A stretch of 17,937 nt of DNA, taken from positions 1 through 17,937 of the forward strand of contig JBBRLA010000095.1 in assembly GCA_038231615.1 (NCBI GenBank), in the 5' to 3' direction. Shown here piece by piece: positions 1 through 6,569 of this stretch. Made by a program: the position numbers and the translations under genes. This stretch comes from JBBRLA01 sp038231615 (GTDB taxonomy: Bacteria > Myxococcota_A > Polyangia > Palsa-1104 > JAEUJZ01). The notes under the pieces were generated by a model, which saw only the letters and a list, made by a program, of their open reading frames with translations, was not told where the DNA came from and made no database searches. Positions within the stretch are counted from its first letter, which is position 1. Every line of letters starts with the position of its first letter.

Positions 1-44
1 GGGTTCGAGGACGTAAACCGCCCTCAACGCAACTGAGCGCCGCG

Positions 45-1766
45 TTAGGCGACGCTTTCGACGCGGACCAACCCCTTCTTGTTCAGGACCACGCGCCAGC
101 GACGAAGGGTCGTGGAGCGGGACACCACCCGGGCGATGAGGTTGATGTGATACACCTTGGGCAGGCCGACGTGGACGAAGCGGTCCTCGCTGGGGGCGTA
201 GTGGTATTCTTGCTGCTTGGCGTCGTCCAGGCGGGTCAGGAAGTGGCGCATGTTCAGGCGGACGATTTGCCTCAGACCCAGACGGGGGGGCAGCGCCTCG
301 CCGCGCAAGCCGGCGCCAGCCGGGCCCCCCCCACCGGCGCTGGGGCTGGGGCGGATCTCCAGGCGGCGGCGGTACAAGAGCACCCCTTCGCCCCCCAACT
401 CGGCCCCGCGGATCACATGCTGCGCCCGGCGCAGGGCCAGCACATCCTCGGGGATCTCGGGGTCGCCCAGGAAGCTCGCCCGCTCCTGGACCTCACCGAA
501 AAACGAGCCGAGGCCGGCCTCCATCAGGCTGCCGACGGCGATCTCGCTGCTGGTGTCGAAGGCCCGCACCCGCCGGGAGAGCCATTCGCGGGTCAGCTCC
601 TTGATGCGGTCCTTGGCGATGTAGGCCACCACCGGCACCCCCAAAAGCAGGGTCTGCACCGTCGGCGGCAGGTCCTTGAGCTGGGTGGGAAGCTGGGCCA
701 CCAGGGCCCAAGTCGCCGCCAGCCCCGCGGCCACGGCGCCGGTGGCGTTGCGCACGAAGGTGTCGGTGGCCAGGCGGCGGGTATCGACGTAGAGCGCCTG
801 CTGAACGGCCTTCTTCAGAAACGACTGGCGGAAGGAAAAGTACTCGGCGGCGGCGCCCTTGGTCTCCGAGAGGTTCAGGTAGCCCAGGGAGGTCCGGTAG
901 GCGGCTTCGGCGCGGGCGTGGCGGGCCAGGGCGTGGCGCAGGCGGTGGACGAAGCCGGAGCCGTCGAAGAGCGCCGGCAGCTCCTGGGCGGTCTGGGCGA
1001 TGAGCGCCAGCGCCCGATCGAAAAAGAGGCTGCAATATTCGTCGGTGTACTGGAAGACCTGGAGCACCTGTGGGGCGGCCAGGCCCAGGGGTTCGAACAT
1101 GCGCCAGGCGCCGCGCAGGGCGGAGAGGGCGTCCCGGGCCACCTCGCCGAAGCGATCGACCTCGTCCAGGTAGTGCCAGCGCCGGTCGGGCCGGCCGGCG
1201 GGGGCCGGGGCGTGTCGCGACAGGCGGCGCAGATCGTGCAGGAGGGCCCGGGAGCGGCGGCGCACGGACTCGGTGAAGGTGTGGCCGAAGAGCTTGACCT
1301 CCACCGAGAGCGGCTGCCGCAATGCCTGGCCGCGGCGGATGGCCTCCATGTGCCCCTGGAATTTGACCAGTGGCGACTGGCTGCCGGCGGCCAGCTCCTC
1401 CAGGGTCAGGTTGGGCAGATCGACCCGGAGGAAGGTGGTCAGGTCGCCATAGAACTCGTCGCGCGGGTAGTTGGCGGCGCTGACGCCGACGTTGCGCGGG
1501 ATGAAGAAATAAAGCTCCAGGGAGGTCGCCTGGGGGTCGTCGCCGCGGGAAGCCGGCTCCTTCAGGGACGGTGAGAGGGCATGGGCCAGTTGCACCTCCA
1601 GTTGCTGCCGCTCGTGGATTTCCAGGGTGATGAGGGCGTCCTTCTCCTCGGGAGACTCGCGATCGATGAACCGCGGCGCCTCCGGCGCTTCGCGACCTAT
1701 GGACCGCGGCGCCTCCGGCGCTTCGCGATCGGGGTCCGCGGTCAGGCTTTGGGAAGCGTCAGCCAT
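45..1766 (-). CDS. Conserved membrane protein of unknown function (573 aa), last gene of the alarmone-hydrolase operon
   Basis: I do not recognise the family. The N-terminus (residues 13-36) is a tandem Arg-Glu-Ala-Pro-Glu-Ala-Pro-Arg repeat. A mostly helical, Arg-rich cytoplasmic-looking region follows. Two hydrophobic segments at about 340-358 and 367-384 form a likely helical hairpin, and a basic C-terminal domain of about 190 residues ends the protein. No signal peptide is visible, so both termini are probably cytoplasmic. The start at 1766 has a good Shine-Dalgarno (GGGAGG, about 4 nt upstream) and overlaps the 3' end of the upstream sensor gene by 25 bp, so the two are probably co-translated. 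Residues 472-485 are a Gly/Pro/Ala-rich linker. The context (alarmone hydrolase plus membrane sensor) suggests a membrane-associated role in the same response, which is inference. Reading frame and GC-rich third positions support a real gene. Confidence 0.85.
   Translation of the reverse strand: MADASQSLTADPDREAPEAPRSIGREAPEAPRFIDRESPEEKDALITLEIHERQQLEVQLAHALSPSLKEPASRGDDPQATSLELYFFIPRNVGVSAANYPRDEFYGDLTTFLRVDLPNLTLEELAAGSQSPLVKFQGHMEAIRRGQALRQPLSVEVKLFGHTFTESVRRRSRALLHDLRRLSRHAPAPAGRPDRRWHYLDEVDRFGEVARDALSALRGAWRMFEPLGLAAPQVLQVFQYTDEYCSLFFDRALALIAQTAQELPALFDGSGFVHRLRHALARHARAEAAYRTSLGYLNLSETKGAAAEYFSFRQSFLKKAVQQALYVDTRRLATDTFVRNATGAVAAGLAATWALVAQLPTQLKDLPPTVQTLLLGVPVVAYIAKDRIKELTREWLSRRVRAFDTSSEIAVGSLMEAGLGSFFGEVQERASFLGDPEIPEDVLALRRAQHVIRGAELGGEGVLLYRRRLEIRPSPSAGGGGPAGAGLRGEALPPRLGLRQIVRLNMRHFLTRLDDAKQQEYHYAPSEDRFVHVGLPKVYHINLIARVVSRSTTLRRWRVVLNKKGLVRVESVA
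1671..1736. repeat. Two 33-bp tandem repeats inside the 573-aa gene
   Basis: Two head-to-tail 33-bp units (1671-1703, 1704-1736) share an identical 25-bp core. The core contains the inverted repeat GGCGCC-TCC-GGCGC. A decayed third copy lies just downstream in the gene (about 1650-1670). On the minus strand each unit encodes 11 residues (REAPEAPRSIG-like), so the reading frame is kept. Confidence 0.85.
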
Positions 1767-3445
1767 GCTGCCTCCCGCTCGTGGTTCTTGACGCGCCCCG
1801 CGTCGGTGCCCAGGGCGCGGGCCAGCTCGCGAATGGGCGCCAGGTCGCCCGGGGTGGCCCCATCCAGGCTCAGGCGCAGCACCGTGGGCTCGATTTCGGC
1901 CACCACCTCCAGGGTCCTTCCCTGGGGCAGCGCGCGCAGGGCCTCGCCGACGAAGAGGCGCACGGCGCGGGAGAGCAGCCCGGCGGACTCCGCCAGCTTG
2001 CAGGTGGCCTTCATCAGGTCCAGGTTCAGGCGGCCCGCCGCCTCGGGATAGAGCACGCGGACTTCATCGATGCTGCGGGAGATCAGGGTGGCCCCGTCCA
2101 CCGGCTCGACCCCCACCGACTCGGGGCGGCCGGCGGCATGGGCCGTGTCGTCGAGCCGCCGCCGCAGGCGGGCCAGCACCGGGCGCAGCGTCGGTTGCTC
2201 GTCCCACAGGCCGAGGAGCATGACCTCCATCCCGCGCAGGTGGAGCTGCACCGCCTCGGGCCCGCGGGCCTCGGACTCGGGGCCGTCCACCTGGAAGTAA
2301 AGCAGCCACAGGGGTGGGCCGCTGGGACGGCACAGCGGCACCAGGCTGCCCCGGGCCTTTTCGCCCTCGATGTACGGCGCTCCGCTTTGCTGCGCGCTAT
2401 CGGAGTACGGCGCTCCGCTTTGCTGCGTGCCATCGGCGCCCGGCGCTCCGCTTTGCTGCGCGCCATCGGAGCCGGTGACGGCCAGGACCAGTTCGATCGG
2501 CAGGGCGGTGCGCTCGGCCTCTCGTCGGGCGGCGCGGAACTGGGCCGAATCGGTCAGCGCCTCGATGCGCACGGCCTCGTTGTCCGCGGTCAGGCCGAGA
2601 AACTGGCGCAGGGCCCCATTGAGCAGCAGGGTCTCGCCATCGGGACGCAGCAACGCCGCCGGCACCGGAACGCTGCGCACCGCCTGCAAAAGCAGCGTCT
2701 CCTGGGCGCCGACCTCGATGAGCTGCCCGCGCAGTCGCGCCCCCAGGGCCTCCAGCGCGGTGGACAGGTCCTCCAGTTCGTCGCCGGTGCGCACCCGCTT
2801 GACGGTGATCCAGCGCCCTTCCGCGAAGGCGCGGGCGGCGTCGCGCATGCGGCGCAGGGGGAAGGACACGAAAAGTGCCGCCACCAGCGACAGGAGGATC
2901 GCCGCCGAGACGCTGACCCCGGCGGCCAGGCGCAGCGCCAGCAAGGTACTGGACACGGCGTCGTGGAGCACCGATGCGCGGGTGGCGACGCGGACCACCG
3001 CGCGGGAGGGCATGGGCCCCGGGCCCGGCAGGGGCACCGCCCCGTAGAGCAGCACGCTGCCCAAAAGTGCGCTCTTGCGCCGACTCGAACCAAACCCCCC
3101 CGACAGCGCCGCCATGATCTCCGGGAGGTCGTGCTGGTTCTCCAGCCCAACCACCTTCTCTTGGGGGACGTCCGAATCGTTGAGCACCACCCCCGCTCGG
3201 TCCACGACGGTGACGCGCAGCCCGAGAAGCATCGCCGATTCGCGCACGGCGCGGTCGAAGTTGCCGTCGGGCACCCGGGCCAGCAAATCGCGCAGGGACT
3301 CGACCCGGCCGCGCAGTTCGCGCACCTCGACCCCCTCCAGCGAGGCATCCAGGGAGCGGCGCAGGAACCACAGCGAGGGGATCGCGATGAGCCCGGCCAC
3401 CAGCAGGTAGCTGATCATCAGCTTGATAGGCAGGGGGACGCGCAT
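1742..3445 (-). CDS. PhoR-like membrane sensor with HAMP and PAS domains and a degenerate histidine-kinase region
   Basis: This 567-aa protein looks like a PhoR/PnpS-type sensor. TM1 is at about 8-28, an extracytoplasmic sensor domain at 30-165 (with a VVDRAGVVLNDSD PAS/Cache-like strand pattern), TM2 at 171-194, HAMP at 196-245 and a PAS-like segment from about 250. Three 11-residue repeats (327-357) interrupt the PAS region. The C-terminal 180 residues resemble a kinase core only weakly. No H-box (HExxxP) is present, the expected N-box Asn is Glu (FVGEALRAL), and there are no G-boxes. It probably senses and signals without autophosphorylating, although this is inference. The ATG at 3445 overlaps the stop of the upstream alarmone hydrolase (TGATG), indicating translational coupling. 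An in-frame extension upstream to 4024 merely shadows that hydrolase gene and is rejected. Confidence 0.82.
   Translation of the reverse strand: MRVPLPIKLMISYLLVAGLIAIPSLWFLRRSLDASLEGVEVRELRGRVESLRDLLARVPDGNFDRAVRESAMLLGLRVTVVDRAGVVLNDSDVPQEKVVGLENQHDLPEIMAALSGGFGSSRRKSALLGSVLLYGAVPLPGPGPMPSRAVVRVATRASVLHDAVSSTLLALRLAAGVSVSAAILLSLVAALFVSFPLRRMRDAARAFAEGRWITVKRVRTGDELEDLSTALEALGARLRGQLIEVGAQETLLLQAVRSVPVPAALLRPDGETLLLNGALRQFLGLTADNEAVRIEALTDSAQFRAARREAERTALPIELVLAVTGSDGAQQSGAPGADGTQQSGAPYSDSAQQSGAPYIEGEKARGSLVPLCRPSGPPLWLLYFQVDGPESEARGPEAVQLHLRGMEVMLLGLWDEQPTLRPVLARLRRRLDDTAHAAGRPESVGVEPVDGATLISRSIDEVRVLYPEAAGRLNLDLMKATCKLAESAGLLSRAVRLFVGEALRALPQGRTLEVVAEIEPTVLRLSLDGATPGDLAPIRELARALGTDAGRVKNHEREAAWLTLPKA
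2375..2473. repeat. Three 33-bp tandem repeats inside the sensor gene
   Basis: Three head-to-tail 33-bp units (2375-2407, 2408-2440, 2441-2473) each begin CGGCGCTCCGCTTTGCTGCG. The unit ends form an inverted repeat (GGCGC...GCGCC). On the minus strand they encode 11-residue units ending in QQSGAP. All three forward minus-strand frames stay open across the array. Confidence 0.9.
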
Positions 3446-4020
3446 CAGGACAGCATATCGATGGGACTGCCACTGCTGGAACCGCGGAGTTCTTCCAGGG
3501 TGCGGCGGTATTCGTCGATCAGGGGGTGTGGCGGCAGCGGGGAAAGGGCCGCCGCAAGCGCGTCGAAGCGCTCGATCTGTGCCTGCCGCCCCCGTTTGAA
3601 CAGGGTCCAGGGGTCGCCGTGGTCCTTGGCGCACACCAGAATCGAGCGGAAGTTGTCGATCTTGTCCGCCAGGGTGATGGCCTGTGCGTCCCAGGGCTTC
3701 TCGATGAAGTGGACCAGGTAGCGGCGCTTGCGCTCTTCCCAGGACAGGGTCTTGTCGGTCTCGCTGACGTGGCGCACCAGGTCGGCCACCCGCGCCCCGA
3801 AGCGGCGCACAAGCTCCTCGTGGGTGACCCCGGCGTCCTCCATGCAGTCGTGGAGCGCGCCCGCGGCGACCACCTCGTCGTCGAAGCCGGCCCCCGAAAG
3901 CAGGATCGCCACCCCGGCCAGGTGACTCATGTAGGGGACGTCGGCGCCGGGGTACTTGCGCCGCTGGTCCCGGTGCCACACCGCGGCCTGGTCCAGGGCG
4001 CGCTTCAGCATCATGTTCAT
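3445..4020 (-). CDS. Small alarmone hydrolase (MESH1-like HD-domain ppGpp hydrolase)
   Basis: This 191-aa, single-domain HD-superfamily protein matches the hydrolase half of RelA/SpoT and the free-standing MESH1 family, which removes the 3'-pyrophosphate of (p)ppGpp. Visible metal ligands are H33 (PYMSH), H57-D58 and D119 (LADKIDN), and the HDxxED motif (H57 D58 C M E61 D62) is complete. There is no synthetase or TGS/ACT domain. The MESH1 family is about 180 residues, so the length fits. Clustered ATGs at 4020, 4014 and 4011 make the exact start uncertain. No Shine-Dalgarno is visible, but a TAGCTT hexamer sits 7 nt upstream of 4020, consistent with leaderless initiation. It is the first gene of a three-gene minus-strand operon and its stop overlaps the next start. 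Hydrolysis of another nucleotide (NADPH has been reported for MESH1) is possible. Confidence 0.88.
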   Translation of the reverse strand: MNMMLKRALDQAAVWHRDQRRKYPGADVPYMSHLAGVAILLSGAGFDDEVVAAGALHDCMEDAGVTHEELVRRFGARVADLVRHVSETDKTLSWEERKRRYLVHFIEKPWDAQAITLADKIDNFRSILVCAKDHGDPWTLFKRGRQAQIERFDALAAALSPLPPHPLIDEYRRTLEELRGSSSGSPIDMLS

Positions 4021-4027
4021 ACACCAG

Positions 4028-4033
4028 AAGCTA
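4028..4033 (-). promoter_or_regulatory. Candidate -10 box of the alarmone hydrolase operon
   Basis: TAGCTT on the minus strand, 7 nt before the ATG at 4020. No good -35 is visible. The position would put the transcript start at or next to the ATG. Confidence 0.4.
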
Positions 4034-4095
4034 GCAGGCTTTTCGTCCTTTGGCGGTTTAGGTTGAGTCGGCAAGCTGTGTGCATCGGGGAAAAC

Positions 4096-4124
4096 TTGAC
4101 CAGACCTCTTCCGACGCGTAGATT
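4096..4124 (+). promoter_or_regulatory. Sigma-70-type promoter of the SDR/ETF-like operon
   Basis: TTGACC (4096-4101), a 17-nt spacer and TAGATT (4119-4124). The predicted transcript start (about 4130-4131) coincides with the GTG start codon at 4130, so the mRNA would be leaderless. Confidence 0.65.
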
Positions 4125-4129
4125 TTGGA

Positions 4130-4915
4130 GTGCCTACCGTGCCAATTGTGTTGGACCCACCCAATGCCGCGCTGAACGGGAAGGTGGCTGTCGTCACCGG
4201 GGCTGGCCGTGGCCTGGGCCGGGCCGCGGCACTGGCGCTGGCCTCTGCCGGGGCAAGGGTGGCGCTGCTCGGCCGCAGCCGGGAATCCCTGGCCGAGACT
4301 GCCGCGAGCATCTCCGCCGCCGGGGGCCAGGCGCTGTCCCAGTTTGCCGATGTCACCGACGAGGCGTCTCTCTTGCGGGCCCGGGACGAGGTGCTGACCC
4401 GCTTTGGCAGGATGGACATCCTTTTGAACAACGCCGGGGTGGCCCAGGTAAAGCCGCTGCTGCACCTGTCCGCCGACGAGATCCGGGGCCTTCTGGAGGT
4501 CAACCTGGTGGGCGCCATGCTCTGCGCCAAGATCTTCGGCGCCCCGATGGTGGCGCAGAAGAGCGGGCGGATCATCAACATGGCCTCGATCTCCGGGCTG
4601 ATCGGGGAACCCGGGCTCAGCGCATATTCCGCCAGCAAGGGCGGCCTTCTGGCCTTTACCCGGGCGTTGGCCGCCGAATGGGCCCGCCATGGCGTCACGG
4701 TGAACGCCCTGGCGCCGGGGTATTTCCGCACCGACCTGAATGCGTCCGCCATGGACGACCCCGAACTCGGGCCGCGCATGGTGCGACAGATCCCTCTGCG
4801 CCGGTTTGGCGACCCCGGCGAACTGGGGCCGCTTTTGGTCTACCTGGCCTCCGATGCCTCCGCGTTCATGACCGGCTCCCAGCTGGTGATCGACGGAGGG
4901 CAGGCGGCAAGATAG
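4130..4915 (+). CDS. Short-chain dehydrogenase/reductase (FabG-like SDR)
   Basis: This 261-aa classical SDR is a soluble NAD(P)-dependent oxidoreductase of hydroxyl/keto substrates. It has the cofactor motif TGAGRGLG (23-30), NNAG (100-103), catalytic S153 (INMASISG), Y166 and K170 (YSASK), and the C-terminal GSQLVIDGG. The catalytic set is therefore intact and the length is standard. The substrate is unknown; the ETF-like and acyl-CoA synthetase-like neighbours suggest a 3-hydroxyacyl/3-ketoacyl-CoA or related acyl substrate, by inference. The GTG at 4130 fits the promoter position (leaderless). A GTG at 4139 with GGAG 8 nt upstream is the alternative start. Its stop overlaps the next start by 1 nt (TAGTG), so it is the first gene of a four-gene operon. 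Confidence 0.92.
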   Translation: MPTVPIVLDPPNAALNGKVAVVTGAGRGLGRAAALALASAGARVALLGRSRESLAETAASISAAGGQALSQFADVTDEASLLRARDEVLTRFGRMDILLNNAGVAQVKPLLHLSADEIRGLLEVNLVGAMLCAKIFGAPMVAQKSGRIINMASISGLIGEPGLSAYSASKGGLLAFTRALAAEWARHGVTVNALAPGYFRTDLNASAMDDPELGPRMVRQIPLRRFGDPGELGPLLVYLASDASAFMTGSQLVIDGGQAAR

Positions 4916-5835
4916 TGGCAAATGTCCTGGTCCTTCTGGAACTCCGCCACGGGGCGGTGCTGCCGGTGTCCCTGGAGGCACTGGGGCAGGCGCGGCGCGT
5001 GGCGACGTCGCTGGGGGCGACCCTGTATGCGCTGGTGCCGCTGCCCGAGGCGCCGACCTACGGCGAGGACGACATCATCGCCCTGTGCGCCCGCCACGGC
5101 GCCGACAAGGTGGTACTGCTGACCGACGATCGGCTGGGGTCCGAGGGAGAGATGCGCTACGGCACCCACGGCCGCGCGGTGCTGGCCGCCTGCGAGCAGC
5201 TCCCTCCCACGCTGCTGATCCTCGGGGCGTCTGCCGGGGCCAGGGACCTGGCCCCGCGGGTGGCGGCACGGCTGGGGGCCCTGTACCTGCCCGAGGGCTG
5301 GGTCTCCATGCAAGCCGGGCAACTCGTGCTCTGTGACCGCGCCGGTCGCCCGCTGACGCCGAATGAAGACGAAGAGGGGGCCGCAGGGGGGCTGGAGCAC
5401 ACCGCGGTGATCACCGTGCCCCCGGGACGCTACCAGGTGGCCGTCGGGGCGGACGAGGCCGAGATGGTCATCGTCGCCGCGCCCCCGGGGAAGCCGGACT
5501 TCGCCGAGGTCGGCCGGGTGCTTTCGGCGGCGGCCTACGTGGTGGGGGAGGGGGCCGAGGCAGTGCGCGAGGCGTTCGTCCTTTCGGGGGCGGGCGATGA
5601 GGATGCCGCCGGGCCCACCCTGGCGCCGCCGGGGCTGGTGGTGGCGCTGGACGCGGCGGTGCCGCCGCTTGCGGGGGCGATCCGGGTGGCTGCCGGGGAG
5701 GGTGCCGCGGGTCAGGTGCACGCCCATTATGCCTTGCCGATGCGGGAAGCGGCGACGGCGCTGGTGGAAGCCCTGTCGTGGCAGGCGCCGACCATCCCGG
5801 AGATCACGCTGGAGATAGCCGTGGACCCGACATGA
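4915..5835 (+). CDS. Electron transfer flavoprotein alpha-subunit-like protein, FAD-binding motifs missing
   Basis: This 306-aa protein follows EtfA in its N-terminal domain: MANVLVLLEL, then LLILGASAGARDLAPRVAARLGA (from about 100), matching the EtfA GATxxGRDLAPRVAARL block. The C-terminal part is short (about 178-306) and keeps only a shadow of the FAD domain (PTLAPPGLVVALDAAV aligned with the family's TVAPELYIAVGISGA). The expected GRGL, SRxxVDxGW, QVGQTGK and GISGAxQH motifs are absent. In true ETF this domain holds the FAD that passes electrons from acyl-CoA dehydrogenases to ETF:quinone oxidoreductase, so normal FAD binding seems unlikely. The start is GTG at 4915, overlapping the SDR stop. 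The end overlaps the EtfB-like start (ATGA). Etf pairs are usually ordered B-A; here the order is A-B. Confidence 0.8.
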   Translation: MANVLVLLELRHGAVLPVSLEALGQARRVATSLGATLYALVPLPEAPTYGEDDIIALCARHGADKVVLLTDDRLGSEGEMRYGTHGRAVLAACEQLPPTLLILGASAGARDLAPRVAARLGALYLPEGWVSMQAGQLVLCDRAGRPLTPNEDEEGAAGGLEHTAVITVPPGRYQVAVGADEAEMVIVAAPPGKPDFAEVGRVLSAAAYVVGEGAEAVREAFVLSGAGDEDAAGPTLAPPGLVVALDAAVPPLAGAIRVAAGEGAAGQVHAHYALPMREAATALVEALSWQAPTIPEITLEIAVDPT

Positions 5836-6566
5836 GCGCGGTATTGCGCGTGGCCGTGCTCCTTGACCGGGAAGACGATACCGCCCTTTCGGTGGCCCTG
5901 GCCCTTTCGCGGTCGGTGGGCGCCGAGCTGGTGGCGATACGGGCCGGGGGGGATGTCGCCGCCGCGGATGAGGCGGCGCTCTCCCGGGCGCTTTTGCTGG
6001 GTGCGGGGCGGGCGGTGCGGCTGGCGGATGCGATCCTCGTGCAGCTCGACTACCTGGGTCTGGCCACGGCGCTGGCGTGCACCCTGCGGACGCTGGAATG
6101 TCGGCTGATTGTCGCCGGGGACCGGGGACAGGGGGCGGTGGGACCGGCGGTGGCGGAGCGGCTGGACCTGCCGCATCTGTGCGGGGTGATGTCGGCGCGG
6201 CTCTTGCCAGCCGAGGCCCCGGAAAACCCCCTGTGGGTCGAGCGACGGCTGACCGATCAGGTCCAGCACCTTAGCGGGCCGGCGCAGGCGGTGCTCTGCG
6301 TGACCCAGCGGTCCCTGCTTGCAGCGCCGCCGAAGACGGACCCGTCATCCGAGGGCCAAGGCCAAGGACAGGCCCAAGGCCAGGGGACCCTTCTGACGTG
6401 GAAGCTGGATGACGTGGGGCTGAGCGCGGCGGTGCTGGTCCACCGGCGGCGGTTGCGCGTGGCCGAAGGGGTGGAGCCCGTAAGCCACCCGCGGCCCAGA
6501 TGCTTCGACAGCGCCGCCGCCCTGGTGGCCCGGCTGCGACAGGACGGGCTGCTCCCGCGGCGATGA
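5832..6566 (+). CDS. Electron transfer flavoprotein beta-subunit-like protein, degenerate AMP site
   Basis: This 244-aa protein follows the EtfB plan, with an adenine-nucleotide alpha-hydrolase-like fold. It shows DEAALSRALLLGAGRAVRL (46-64, family pattern EALRTALAMGADRAV), LATALACTL (77-85), LIVAGDRGQGAVGPAVAERLDLP (92-114) and a VERRL strand (136-140) matching the family VTREVDGG. The family's AIDGDT AMP-contact loop is shortened and changed here (AGDRGQG). A Gln/Gly linker (175-185) precedes a C-terminal segment. It presumably dimerises with the EtfA-like product, since the two genes overlap by 4 nt. Whether the pair transfers electrons is doubtful given the missing motifs. The start at 5832 was chosen for the ATGA coupling; an ATG at 5778 would only extend into the upstream gene. 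Confidence 0.78.
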   Translation: MSAVLRVAVLLDREDDTALSVALALSRSVGAELVAIRAGGDVAAADEAALSRALLLGAGRAVRLADAILVQLDYLGLATALACTLRTLECRLIVAGDRGQGAVGPAVAERLDLPHLCGVMSARLLPAEAPENPLWVERRLTDQVQHLSGPAQAVLCVTQRSLLAAPPKTDPSSEGQGQGQAQGQGTLLTWKLDDVGLSAAVLVHRRRLRVAEGVEPVSHPRPRCFDSAAALVARLRQDGLLPRR

Positions 6567-6569
6567 ACC

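Noticed and set aside
2370..2473. 33-bp repeats as a CRISPR array
   Set aside because: Units are directly adjacent with no unique spacers, and they lie inside a coding frame.
3446..4024. In-frame upstream extension of the sensor gene to ATG 4024 (760 aa)
   Set aside because: This stretch is the wrong frame of the alarmone hydrolase. The sensor TM1 begins right at the ATG at 3445, which overlaps the hydrolase stop.
4021..4779. Upstream extension of the alarmone hydrolase to 4779 (444 aa)
   Set aside because: It runs antisense across the SDR gene and the extra sequence has no hydrolase features. The family starts near the MNMM at 4020.
3526..4914. N-terminal extension of the EtfA-like frame (769 aa)
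   Set aside because: It crosses the hydrolase antisense and the SDR in a wrong frame. The EtfA motif begins at GTG 4915.
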